DNA of 64,000 nt from Linyphia triangularis (taxonomy: Eukaryota > Arthropoda > Arachnida > Araneae > Linyphiidae): assembly GCA_963978545.1 (NCBI GenBank), contig OZ021726.1, positions 28,306,459 to 28,370,458 of the forward strand. The letters are read 5' to 3'. Position 1 is the stretch's first letter. Every line of letters starts with the position of its first letter. Positions 47,836 through 58,755 of the stretch are shown piece after piece. Both the position numbers and the translations under genes were made by a program. The notes beneath the pieces were generated by a model that did no database searches, was not told the DNA's origin, and saw only the letters and a list, made by a program, of their open reading frames with translations.

Positions 47836-48287
47836 CATCTGGCCGGATAGTAGCTAAGATTTTATTATTTGTTGATGTGTGTACGCAATGTAGACGTCTG
47901 CCGTGTTCAATATAAGTTTTTAAGACTATAATAAATAAAATATATCAATGGCAGATCTGGTCAAATACTTTCAAAATTTTATTTTTTTAGCATTTTCAAA
48001 ATTGTCTGCCACAAAGTAAAATGCGCGATAATGGTCTGCCATTCTTATTTTCCGATAGTAATAATAATATATTTTCAAATTTTAAAACGGCAAACGTGGT
48101 CAAATGGATTTAAAATTAGTCAAAAATCGATACCTGTCTTACCTGAGCGCTCGACGCGTCCACCACTTTGAGCTTAGTGAGTCCCCTACTTATGTATGGT
48201 AGGTATAGGGGCCTTAACGTACAAAAACTCAGGTCTGGTCAAATACATACAGGTAGCCGGCCATGGGCTCTTAGACTATTATAAGTG
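47836..48287 (-). repeat. right terminal inverted repeat
   Basis: Inverse of the left TIR with small differences, including one GGCC versus GGGC near the tip and a CAAACGTGG for CAGACGTGG. The last 29 bp of the host SINE (48288-48316) and the 12-bp target copy follow. Confidence 0.8.
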
Positions 48288-48328
48288 GCAGAAATAGACA
48301 GTCGGTGGTTTCAAAACAAAGAGACCTT

Positions 48329-50460
48329 TTATTTCACATGTCACATGTGGCAGTAGCTTTGATAGTTTTTCCTGAGAAGAGTCCTCAGATGTGCAGACGG
48401 ACAAACTCATTGTATGCGCTTTTCATTGTGTTAGTGCAGGTGCAGTGTAAAAGCGAAAGGAATAGGAAATATAAACAATAATACTTTTTGAATTTTCAAT
48501 TTATTTAAATTTATAATTTAAATATCTAAATTAAATATTAGATACTGAGTATAAACTGAGTACTAAATTAAACCATTAGATTAAATATAAAATATTCTGA
48601 AGTTTCAATGAAAATAAGTTTTCGTTCTCAATATCTAGAATGCAAATTTAAATGTGTTATTTTCTTTACATTGACTATTAAAAAAAAAGCTATTTCGTTT
48701 CTTCCGACATAATCGAATTTTTCAAAGAAACTTTTAATATATAATGACGTAAATTCATTATGATCATTCACGATATAATATTATTAGGTTCACTGCAATT
48801 GAACAAATTTATGTACATTATTAATTCAGCTTTCTAATGCATAAAATGTTAAAATAAAAAAATAAAAAATTATTTGCAGTACACTTCTGATTTTATCATT
48901 AAAAAATGTGTATTGGCATTAAGGTGGGATTTACTTGGGAGTTCATATGTATTGAAATTGAGGCTTTTGTTACGTCAAATTGAATTTAAAGAATTCGCAT
49001 TATTTCGCATGATTCCTTTTTTAAGTACCTTCATTTTGTCCAATCATTTCATTTTGTCAATCAGTTCCAATGTCAGGTTCTATGTATTTTTAAACTCACT
49101 CTCACTGAGTTAAGTTATGTTCGTAATTTGAATTAATCCAGTAACATTTAAGAAATTAAAACTTTGTAAACATGCAAATAATAATATTATTATTAGTGGC
49201 ATGCTTAAAAGAAATTTGTATCTTCTTTAACATTTACAAAACATCAGAAAACACTGTCAACAAAATAAGGCAGTTTAAAAAAGGAACCACAAAGATTTTG
49301 CATGCCAAGTTCTTAAATTTTGTTTTAAAATAAGACAAAATCTAAAGTAAGTAAAATACTAGCACAAATATTAAAAACCTTAACATTGATTGATTTAAAA
49401 TACCCAGCTCATCACTATACATTTTTAACACAAACACAAAATGTAAACTAAAAACATAATTTTAAAACTCATAAAATATTACATAAAAACGTATTGCTAA
49501 TAATACAACCACGATAAAATTAAAGTAACCATTTATATGATTAAAATGTTTCCAGTGTTCAAATATGCTGTATCAATTTAAATTACGAATCTAACTTCAC
49601 TCGATGAGATTGTGTTTAAAAATACATAGAACTTGATATAGCAAGAGATTGTTAAGACGACTTTTACGCCAAACTTGCAGCATAAATTTATTTTCAAGTT
49701 AAACAAGTTCTGTGTTCCTAAACCATATCTCATGATAAATTTCTTTCTTTACACAAGCTCTTTTCTTACAAAAAAAATATTTTAAACATATTCTCCAAAG
49801 TAAAAAATATAAAATTCGTCATACTAAACAGAAAAGTTGAAAATATATCCTTTAATGCACAGTATTATGTAAGTAAATATAATATCTATTATTTCTGTGT
49901 TTTTTATAATTGAATTATTATATGCATTGGATTGTAATAAATGCGAAATAAATTACCATTGCTTAAATATGACATAAATAACTTTTAAATAAGAAGTGGA
50001 ATTGATTACTATAGATATTAAATTAAACCTCATAAAAGACCTTCATTCTCCTGAAGAATCATATTAATTCGACAATACTTATCTGGCAACAATACTAACC
50101 CACTCTTAATATAATACAAAACAATACGTAATCAAAAGTCATCAAATAAATAAAAAAAATCCCATGCATCACCATACCATTATATAATAACTACCCATTC
50201 AAAACTCCTATCTGTCATCAACACACTTTTAAATTTCATCCCTTTTATTTCCCTCAATAAAGCAGTAGATAAACATAACTAAAAACAACAAAAAACAAAA
50301 GTCGAACGCTAATCGAATTCTTCGTCAATCGGATGGCAGAATTTTTTAATATGTTTGATTTCTTCCATCTTATTATCCTAGCGGCCTGTATTGAGGCAAG
50401 AGAGCATTATATCCCCATAATATGAAATATCTGTCTAGCAAAAAAAAAGTAGGAAGACGA
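48329..50460. other. AT-rich intergenic sequence
   Basis: No gene recognised in 2.1 kb. The frame at 48874-49113 is AT-driven and hydrophobic without a family match. Confidence 0.4.
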
Positions 50461-50476
50461 CTTCGAGTAGAATACT

Positions 50477-50490
50477 GTTGCTAGGCAACC
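50477..50490. promoter_or_regulatory. possible RFX X-box
   Basis: GTTGCTAGGCAACC is a near-perfect palindromic X-box, the binding site of RFX factors that drive ciliary genes. A small inverted repeat (TGACAGATTAATTGTCA) follows, and local GC content rises over 50460-50560. No start codon or ORF of a target gene was identified nearby, so this may be chance. Confidence 0.35.
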
Positions 50491-51000
50491 AACTTTCTCC
50501 TTGACAGATTAATTGTCAGCGCCGTTGGCTCAGTGGCGCCCGACCATTCCTAGACAATATTACAGCTCTCTATATTCTTCATTACCCACATGTTAGGGCA
50601 GTTAATTTCGTCGGAATATGCACTGCTTATTAAAAGGAGATGGTTTTCTTTTTTATTAGATCATACCATCTGTAATTTCATTTATGTAGAGCAAAGTAAA
50701 AATGGAAATATTATTATAAAGACTAAATTGCAAAGACGAGCCTACCACTTTGTGTTGGGGTCGGTTTAGCTTCGAATAAGATAATTTGTGTTCGTTATTA
50801 TAATTCGGGTAGCTTAAGTTAGGCAATTTTAGCAATGACTAGTCATTTCACAAAGTGAATAAACATCAGATATTGGAGGATATACAACTAAAAAACAAGG
50901 AAGATTCCAAAATAAAACTCAGCATAATTCATGTCTTTAATGATAAGAGATAAGCCATAAGTAGTTAACTCGAAAATGTGCTCTAAGTAAGATAAGGATT

Positions 51001-51065
51001 GTTTTTCAATTATCTGGCGCACTACAAGAGGGCGATGCTGTGCCGAAACATTGTTGTAACCGATT
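51001..51065 (-). repeat. fragment of the (GGTT)-tailed SINE family
   Basis: The segment 'tgtttttcaattatctggcg' through 'gccgaaacattg' parallels the body of the SINE at 20627-20690 ('tgttttcagattatctggca' through 'gccgaaacattcg'). It has no GGTT tail, box B or target duplication, so it is an old truncated copy. Confidence 0.5.
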
Positions 51066-51127
51066 CCGGCTACCTATTTCTCACACATTTAAATGCCAAT
51101 TACCAACTTGTTATTTTTAATTTTCTC

Positions 51128-51346
51128 AGATAATGAGGCTGATTCCAGAGCAAGCATTTCGCTTTTCAAACATTGAACACGCGACGGATTTACTGCGACT
51201 AAACCAACTTTATCGTACACACTGGTGTTCGGCGGCCAAACCAGCAAACTTTCCTATCACGAGCTCGACAATTTTACTTACCAGGCCACCATGACCCCAA
51301 TCATTGAGGTGGCACAACACCTGAGGTAACATCTTTCTTTATATCT
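51128..51346 (+). pseudogene. exon-like relic, unidentified
   Basis: A GC-richer block lies between a pyrimidine-rich TTTCTCAG and a GAGGTAAC. It reads open in two frames for 50-odd codons each. One contains LVFGGQTSKLSYHELDNFT; the other begins with Met and LIPEQAFRFSNIEHA. I recognise neither. Together with the fragment at 51664-51840 it may be the remains of one repeat-borne gene. Confidence 0.3.
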
Positions 51347-51663
51347 ATGACACGTTATTATATTACGGCCTCGAATGATTAAACATGACACAATCAATAT
51401 TAATTCCACTTGACAGTATCATGACAATGAAAACGCGCAGGCTCCATCAGACGTTCTTCCGGTCATGAAGTCTTACCTAACCACTAAGGAACCATACAGA
51501 TATGGTATGATTAAGGTATATTATATATTCTGTAGGTATATTAAAAGTTATCGAATTTAAATTTTTATATTATTAGGGAGATTTTTATATTATTACTTAA
51601 GTATTTCTGTCAAATCATTTTAATGAAAGAAGAATTAACATTATCATCGATATAATCACTCTT

Positions 51664-51840
51664 TGAAAATGAAGAAAACCTTGTGTTCTGCTGCGATATA
51701 GAGGGCCTAGTGGAAGAAATCAGCATTGGACTCGAACTCCACGAATGGTGGCTGTTTATAGATGCATGAAAACTGACTCTGGAAACGGTTTTCTACATAC
51801 AGTGTGCCATCTTCCATCCATATCTATCTGACACATGCTA
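51664..51840 (+). pseudogene. fragment of a repeat-borne arthropod protein (EWRLFIDSS type)
   Basis: The frame reads FCCDIEGLVEEISIGLELHE then WWLFIDA-stop. After a frame change LPSISI follows. This recalls uncharacterised proteins widespread in arthropod genomes whose core reads C-D-x-x-GL, EWRLFIDSS, LKAVLLHNGN and PSIPI. The stop at 51767-51769 and at least one frameshift show it is dead. The assignment is from memory of the motif pattern and needs a search. Confidence 0.5.
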
Positions 51841-51869
51841 TGAAATAGACGGGCAGCAATCTATAGCTA

Positions 51870-52292
51870 CTATTGGAGAGGAATAAATACATTAAGTAAT
51901 GCTGGTAGATTTGCGCATACCTGAAGGTGATGGTTTTGTTTATTTTGTAGTGTGTGTGTGTGTGTTGGAGAAACTAGGTTTTCATCATCTCATCCCATGG
52001 TCTAATAATCTCCACAAAATATTTGTACTGTTAATAAGTTTCTCTATTTTTTTTACACATGATTTAAAAAATGATGTCATTTATAAAACTGATGATTTTG
52101 ATAAATATTGAAGCATGTTCTGTGCAGAAAGGTGTATTTAGACATGGTAAAATTCAGCGAAAGCACTAATTTCAGATTTTTTGACCAAAATTTCAGGACT
52201 TAGAATGCAGATTAAAAAAAATAAAAAAAATAATATATATACTATTAAAAACATATTAATTAGATTAACCTGATAGCATGATTGTTTCAAAT

Positions 52293-52340
<48 letters not shown>

Positions 52341-52739
52341 GATGGCTTTTTGTGATGCTTATTGTTTATACGTGACATCAGACTTATTTTGCTTGGGATC
52401 TGTAATAACCTATAGACTTGAAAGAAAGAAATATTCAGTGATTTGAGTTTCTGTAAAATCATTGTTGGTATGCAAACCAAAATACAGTAAATCATCAATT
52501 ATCCTAAACAATTTGGACTTGAAGTTTTTCAGATAACCGTTCATTTATAAAACAAAATTGTATCCGTGGTATAGGAATAATATGAAATGAATATTAAATA
52601 CGAAACTGAAAACATTTTATACAGAACGTCTTACAGTGTAATTTAAACACGATTAAGAAATAAATCTGGTTATAAGTGTCTTATTTAGAGGCATATCGAA
52701 ATTTGTAGATATCCTTTCTTTCGAATTTAATGGATCTAC
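51870..52739. other. AT-rich intergenic sequence with a T tract
   Basis: No gene recognised. Poly-T of about 39 bases at 52297-52335. The frame at 51899-52111 runs through a short GT repeat and is not credible. Confidence 0.4.
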
Positions 52740-53010
52740 TATATACTTTTAATATGTTGGTAAATCCATATAGGCCTTACATGACATCCCTATCTACATG
52801 GACCAGTATGGGCTCCCAATCTTGATCCATATAAAATTTCTTTCCATTTCCATATAGGAATCCACATAGGGCGAAATGTGTTTTCTTATATGAATCATGT
52901 GGGCCAGTATAGAATTCATGAACGTCAATCTACATGGTTTTTATATGGGCTGCCATCAGAGCCCATATGGTTAGAACACCTCTAACCCATGCTGGTTCAT
53001 ATGAGATTTT
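52740..53010. repeat. cluster of CCATATRGG-type strings
   Basis: At least seven variants of CCATATAGG, CCCATATGG, CACATAGGG, TACATGGAC or TATGGGCT occur in 270 bp, in both orientations. It looks like a degenerate short-unit repeat. The strings also approach the SRF CArG box (CC, six A/T, GG), but most are one base short or long. Confidence 0.45.
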
Positions 53011-55600
53011 TATCTGGAAAAATACTTTAAGAAACCACTGGCTATTAATAAAATAATTGAAAAGTAAAATATGATTATTTTTTTCTCTTCAACTACTTTT
53101 GAACACTTAAGTATACTGTATTGCTACCATGAGAAAAGCGTTATTCTTTTTAGATTGACAAAAAGAGGTAGACAAATAAGCTTACAATGTATTACAATTG
53201 TTGAGAGTTAGTTGTAGTCAGCTAAATTGACCCGTTAAAGTTAATTGTTCAGTTTTCAAAGCAATCGTAAAGTGAAGAAAAGATAAACTGAGGATATTCT
53301 AATAATGACCATACTATCATTATTTTGTGTATTTTTATCACTGATCAAAAGCGACATCATTTCTATTAATGTATATGCGCCATATAAGGCCAATAAAAGG
53401 TTCAGATTTAAGGTTAGAATTAATAATCTGAACAGATTTTTTTAGCAATACAAATAACCTTTGAGAATTGACTTACTCTAAAATGTCATTGCAATTCCAA
53501 AATACTTAAAATACTTCGTAAAACTAGGTTACAGTACTTCAGCACATTCCTCCGAGTCTGAAATCCCCCTAAAACTACATCATTGAACAAAACTTAAAAC
53601 AATGTTACCGATGTTACCGATGCTAATTTCTACTGATTTCCAATTGCGCAATATCAGTCTCCTGACGAGTTTAACTCGAAGCCTTCACGAAATAAAAACA
53701 AACTTCCCTTCTGTTGTACCAGTGACATTATCAACTTTTAACAAGCTCATTAAAGCAAAACGAGCAAGATTGAAGTCGTAAGATATAGCGTAGCTTTTAA
53801 TGACTAAGAGTGCTGAAACTAAAATTTCTAACTTTAGACACACGTTAACGCTCCGTTTAAATGATGCTTCCGCGTCTCGCAAATTTTAATTTTACTGCAG
53901 AACTTTTAGGAGAAAACTAAGCTCGCTAAAAGTATGTCATTAATTTCGGTTTGAAAGAAAATTAGATTTAATGGTGCGTGCTTAATACTTATGGATTACT
54001 TTTGTATACGTAATTGAAATTTGCTGCGCCTAATCGCAAGAACTTTGGCACAATTGAAAGTTTCGGTCTAAGTACTCTTAAATTACTCCTAAACTCTAGA
54101 TAACAATCTATTTCTCTTTTTTTACGTGTTATGCTTCTTCTTACCAACTACAATAATGAATTAATTTGTGTAATGATAATTAAGGTTGGATTTTAAACTT
54201 ATTTTTAGAACCACAGGCTAAATTTGTTTTTCAAGTGACGTTAATCTCTATTATATTTATTTTAATGTACTGTATAAATGTGGGAGATTAATTTAAAAAA
54301 TATTTCATATAATAGTACATCCTGCATTGAAACTTAACATAAACTCTATGTCGAGTATTATAATTTTAATACAGTTCAATTAAATTAATAGCCAGTCTAC
54401 AAAGCAACTACAATGAAACACCCGAATCTACAATGTTGATTGTACTGTAAATGCAAATTGTAAATTTTAAACAATTTCAAATACATTGTTATAATTTTAG
54501 TTTATATATTGTGTTATTCTATATCATTTTATTTTCCCATCGTATTAATTTAATAAAGTTTATTATTCCTTCAAACACAGTTAAGGGAAAAAATAGAAAA
54601 TACATAAGTCATTTAATTAATGAAACTTATTAATTAAATTTAGATTCTTAAAAGGTTTAATCACCTTGTGTGGGAGTTAAAATTAAGTGCTATTTGGCAA
54701 AAACAATGATTATTTCTTACAACTAGAGATTATGTATAATCATCAGTAAAAGTAATTTGTTGTTATTACTTTTACTGATTTGCAGTAAATGTATTACACT
54801 TACCAAAATCATAGTTTACAGTATCTAATGAATTGCAATTAAAGATATTCATAACTTTAAGAAAACATATATAAGAAATAAGAATACATTTTTTCTCCTT
54901 TTTGTGAAACACCCTGCATAACTAAACATTTTATTAATAGTATATTATTTAATAGTTATTTAAACTTAGTAATATAGGAGAATGAAAGTTATGTTTACAT
55001 TCAATAAACTCAGACGCAAGACTTTAAATAAAATCATTTGTAATAAAGAAAAATCCAGATCGGTATACTACTTCATTCATTATGACATTTTGCAACGGAA
55101 AAAGCCAGATCTTTATATTATAACCCCTGTCTAACAATTCTAAGCTATTGTAAATAAACTTTATTGCTTTAGAAACTATCTTAAAAAAAATTATAGTAAC
55201 CATAGAATAACGATCTCGTTAAGGACTCTTATCTTCCACAGTTTTAATCATGGTCCTTTCATGGTATAGCGCTTCCCTAATAGAAAAAGCAGACCCCTCA
55301 TAGGACTGTCTCTTGTTGTAGGCAACAACAAAAAATTTACCTTAATTGAAAATTGAGAAAATTTATTTTGGGCTCTAAGAAAACAATTAAGTAAAAATTT
55401 GATATTTAGCAATTTTTTCTAGTTGGTATCTAAAAAAAAAAACTATAGCACACAAACTTTACATTCACAAATTATCCTCAACATTTTACGACAAGGTTCT
55501 GTACATCACTTCCACGATACGACACTAAAGAGATAGCCGTTTAGAGAATCCCCTCATAGGTTGCTGATTGCAAGTTGTATGATTAGTTGCTACCATAACC
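53011..55600. other. intergenic sequence, no gene identified
   Basis: AT-rich. A minus-strand frame at 53685-53882 of 65 codons has no family match. At 54742-54779 a 14-bp perfect stem (ATCAGTAAAAGTAA with its inverse) encloses a 10-base loop. An isolated ACACCCTGCATA at about 54909 resembles the tip of the 59798 MITE without a partner. Confidence 0.4.
55338..55480 (+). repeat. direct repeat C, copy 1
   Basis: 'taccttaattgaaaattgag' through 'tctaagaaaacaattaagta' and 'ggtatctaaaaaa' parallels 56637-56780, in the same orientation, about 1.3 kb apart and roughly 75-80% alike. The hAT copy lies between them. Confidence 0.5.
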
Positions 55601-56302
55601 CTCTAATGCAGCGTTCGCCACATATTTAGAGGCAGGCCATATAACTTAAGTTGAAACTTTTCGCGGGCCGGATACACTAAAATATATTGACTTTAAGTTT
55701 TACTGATTTAAAAATATGTAGCATTTCCGAAAACTCGAAAAAAAAATTACAATTGATGTTTGATTCTTTTTTTTTTTTTTTTTTTCCCTACTATTAATTA
55801 AAAAAAATAGTTTTCATTATTAGTAAATCAAAATCTCAAAAAGAAGTGAATCCTTTGTTTCAACGTGACAATGCGACTTGAACTAACTTTTAATAAAAGT
55901 ATTTAAACTGTACTTCCAGATTACTCCGTTTTTTAATTGAGGGACGACGGCAGTCGAAATCGTTCAGTTTATTTTATGATAGAGTCGATATCTTTTGGAG
56001 TATTTGTTGCAGTGTATTTTAATAAATTGTCCAAATGAGATTTAGTTAAGTTATTCCTGTATTTATTCTTGATGAAAACTACCTTTTGCTGAAAGTTTTT
56101 TCGTAGTTTCTTCGAGCACGTAGTGGAGAACTCTGTTCTATATAGTTGACACATATTATTTCGGATAAATTACAATTATGTAAAAAAAAAAATCCACTAT
56201 ATGAAATTTAACTTTTTTTTTTTATGCCGGTGGGCCGCAGAAAAATCTATGACGGGCCAAATCTGGCCCGCGGGCCGCGTAGTGGTTAACGCTGCTCTAA
56301 TG
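55601..56302. mobile_element. 686-bp hAT element with 8-bp duplication
   Basis: A perfect CTCTAATG duplication (55601-55608 and 56295-56302) flanks ends CAGCGTTCGCCAC and the inverse of CAGCGTTAACCAC. 'gcgggccggatacacta' near the left end, and 'gtgggccgcagaaaaatc' with 'ggcccgcgggccgc' near the right, mark it as a relative of the 33888-35370 element. The hAT superfamily is supported by the duplication length, the CAG ends and the transposase fragment inside. Confidence 0.85.
55969..56154 (-). pseudogene. hAT transposase C-terminal fragment
   Basis: The 61-codon minus-strand frame reads NKYRNNLTKSHLDNLLKY followed by a PKDIDSII-like end. This resembles the C-terminus of hAT transposases and their domesticated ZBED/GTF2I-repeat relatives, where NKS..RS.LT..HL is followed by a PDI segment. 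The catalytic and dimerisation regions upstream are deleted, as expected for an internally deleted derivative. Confidence 0.65.
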
Positions 56303-56305
56303 CGT

Positions 56306-56306
<1 letters not shown>

Positions 56307-56345
<39 letters not shown>
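56307..56345. repeat. poly-T tract
   Basis: About 39 consecutive T bases immediately beyond the hAT target duplication. Confidence 0.9.
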
Positions 56346-56636
56346 CCCTTCTTCTTCTTGCTTTATGATGAAACTGAAGGTCATGTAACTGGTGTTTATT
56401 ACAAAGAGTAAATTAATAAAAAGGCTTTTTTAGGTATAAAGCATCTTAGAATGACTGATATAGTTCATTGCAATATATACTGATTTATTCAAATTGTAAT
56501 AAAATATATTAATTATTTCTTAAATTTTACTCCTTAGTTGTGTAGCATGTATGCTACAATATGCACTGGTGTGTTGGGTTGTCAGGCGTTAACTCCTTCA
56601 TAATAATTACATATGTTTCATATCAAACCTAGTACT

Positions 56637-56780
56637 TATCTTAATTGAAAATTAAGAAAATTCATTTTTAGGTCTAAGAAAACAATTTAGTAATGCTTCG
56701 GCACTTCACAATTTTTTTTTTCAAGTCCGCATCTAAAAAAGCCAAATAATACACTAACTTCCACACATTCAAATGAGGCA
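56637..56780 (+). repeat. direct repeat C, copy 2
   Basis: 'tatcttaattgaaaattaag' through 'tctaagaaaacaatttagta' and 'catctaaaaaa' matches 55338-55480. A diverged local duplication or two members of a dispersed family are both possible. Confidence 0.5.
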
Positions 56781-57840
56781 CAGAACTTTTGTATTTTTAA
56801 ATGAGGCACAAAACTTTTAGATATTCAAATAAGAAACATCATTCAAAATAAACAACACAACCCCACCCCACACCCTCTCCAAAAAGTAAATAAGCTTATA
56901 CTGCCAAAAACTTTTGTGACGCCAATCCACTAAAAACCGGAGAAATTCCAAGAATCATACTTCTCAGCGAACAAATTACTTCGCGCATTTCCAACCAACT
57001 CAACTGCGCGTCACAGTCACAGTTACTGCAGAAGTTCAGTTCATAACAATGGCAACGCTTGTTGATAATTCAGCAGATGTTCTTGACTGGTGACGGGGAA
57101 ATAACCCCCGCGGCATAAATTTAAGCGGAAATACTGTTGAATGAGAATATGTATATCAGATATGAAAGGAAGGAACCCTTTGTTACAAGGCAACATTCTA
57201 GATATCGGACTTGCTGGTTAAGGTCTAGCATTGAAGGAGTTTGGTGAGACAATTTCCGTTACTGTTCTGTCGGAGGTGTTTCGGCGTTAGGTAGAAAATA
57301 AGTTATTGTGTAAATGTTGAATGTCAGATAACCTAAGTGACTGTCTTTTGTTGGGGTAAGGGTTAATTTATTCTACCTGGAGGTTCTCTGAAGAATTAAT
57401 TGTCTGTTGAACTTTAGCTTGCAGTTAAGAAATATAATACTTATAAATAGTATAAATTTTTAAATTGTACATTAATTTTATTCCAGGTTGGATTTTGGAG
57501 ACTGATTGTGTTTTGAGCTGTTACAAATATTTTACTGTACTTTGATATAAGAGCAAACAATTCTATTACATTCCACAATTAAATATATTCAAGTGCAAAA
57601 TATGAACATCAAGTTCGTCTATACAGATAAATTTATAAGGTACCAAAGAAGTTAAAAAGTATTTTTCGAAATATTGCTTGTTCTTACTTTAAAAATTTTA
57701 AAAACATAGCTATCCAATAACATGATATGATTTAAATTGATGTTCTCACCAATTTATTTACAAACTTGCACGTATATGAATCACCAGTCAGTTATTTCAG
57801 ATACCGTAAAAAAAGATCCCTTGGTTTCGATAGGTGTTAT
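56781..57840. other. intergenic sequence, no gene identified
   Basis: A stretch at 56930-57120 is less AT-rich (CpG strings, 'ccccgcggcat'), but no ORF, promoter motif or RNA could be supported. The rest is AT-rich. Confidence 0.35.
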
Positions 57841-57844
57841 ATTT

Positions 57845-58060
57845 AAATCTCGGATATGCATGGGATGAGTAAAGTGTTTGGAATAAGGATATAATAGTCC
57901 ATTATGGTATAATCCTATTTATTTCATCTGAAAATTCCATTATTTACACTAATCCGATTGCTCAGAATCGGAATACAGTTACAGTAATTCTTCATTTAAC
58001 AGTCAGTTATCTGTTGCAGTTCCGGTTACAAATAGAGGTAAATACACATCCTCGCCTACC
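57845..58060 (+). repeat. duplicated segment D, copy 1 (MITE-free)
   Basis: 'aaatctcggatatgcatg', 'aaggatataatagtccatta', 'ttccattatttacactaatc' and 'cggaatacagttacagtaat' recur in order at 58290-58755. In this copy the segment is uninterrupted and shows the empty target site of the MITE at 58401. Confidence 0.8.
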
Positions 58061-58289
58061 TATTTATAAGTCCAGGCTATGCGGAGGTCCCCTCGTTCTG
58101 GTAGATCTACGAAGAGGCGCGCTGGGTCGGATGGTTATTCTTGTTCAGAAGTTGATGGCGCGATAAGCTTAACCACTGCTTCAGTTTGACTGATGCTTGT
58201 AGGCTTCAGTGTATCTGGCTCAGTTAGTTGTTCTGCTGAACTCCTTACTGCTACATTGCTATCCTGTTTTCAAGATTGCTCGTCTCCAG

Positions 58290-58755
58290 CTGTGATGCTT
58301 AAATCTCGGATATGCATGAGGTGCTTTAAGTATTGGGGACAAGGATATAGCAGTCCATTATGATGTAACCTTATTTAATTCACCCGCAGATTCCATTATT
58401 AAAGCCGGATTTACACGCTACCAGTAGGGTTCCAGTTTAGATCGCTAGTTCTGTGACGCCAGCAAAGCGACCGCTGCGCCGTCTGACGGTTATTACGGGA
58501 GATCGCACGTGATTGGTTGAAGGGAGACGCCGGGGCCAGTTTAACTTACTGGAACCAGAAGCCAGGTGACGCCCCATGACGTCACAGACTGGCGATCTAA
58601 ACTGGAACTAAACTGGAACTCCGGCTGGTAGCGTTTAAATCCGGATTTATAGTAATCCAATTGCTCGTAGTCGGAATACAGTTACAGTTATTCTTCATTT
58701 AACAATCAGTAATCTGTTGCAGTTCTGGTTACAATTATAGGTAAATACACATCAA
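58290..58755 (+). repeat. duplicated segment D, copy 2 (carries the MITE)
   Basis: Same order of strings as 57845-58060, about 445 bp downstream, with the 248-bp MITE between 'ttccattatt' and 'tagtaatcc'. The two copies may be LTR-like or a simple local duplication. The 230 bp between them ('cctcgcctacctatttataa' onward) are GC-richer and non-repetitive here. Confidence 0.75.
58401..58648. mobile_element. 248-bp MITE with a paralogous empty site
   Basis: The left end AAAGCCGGATTTACACGCTA and the inverse right end AAATCCGGATTTAAACGCTA pair over more than 40 bases, with 'ccagtttagatcgc' conserved further in. The centre is GC-rich. The duplicated copy at 57940-57960 shows the site before insertion; comparison allows a TA or ATT/TTA duplication. 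This is compatible with Tc1/mariner or PIF/Harbinger but not decisive. No ORF. Confidence 0.75.

Larger units (their letters stand above)
43590..48287 (+). mobile_element. DNA transposon with ~450-bp TIRs encoding a FEN1/PIN-like protein
   Basis: Terminal inverted repeats of about 450 bp (43590-44039 and 47836-48287) match almost base for base, with a few substitutions and short indels, so the copy is fairly young. The outermost bases are CACTTTATAGTC on the left and the inverse of CACTTATAATAGTC on the right. Between them a single large gene occupies the plus strand. No DDE/D transposase pattern was seen; the encoded protein instead carries PIN-nuclease motifs. A target duplication for the element itself could not be fixed, since flanks read TTAAG and GCAGA. 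The copy is inactive: one stop codon and one insertion lie in the gene. Confidence 0.8.

Noticed and set aside
50518..50545. TGGCTCAGTGG string resembling a tRNA box A
   Set aside because: No box B follows at a usable distance and no cloverleaf can be folded.
53685..53882. 65-codon minus-strand ORF with fairly balanced composition
   Set aside because: No family match and no supporting context; too short to call a gene.
54903..54920. ACACCCTGCATA string like the tip of the 59.8 kb MITE
   Set aside because: No partner TIR could be found within a few hundred bases, so it may be chance or a solo fragment.
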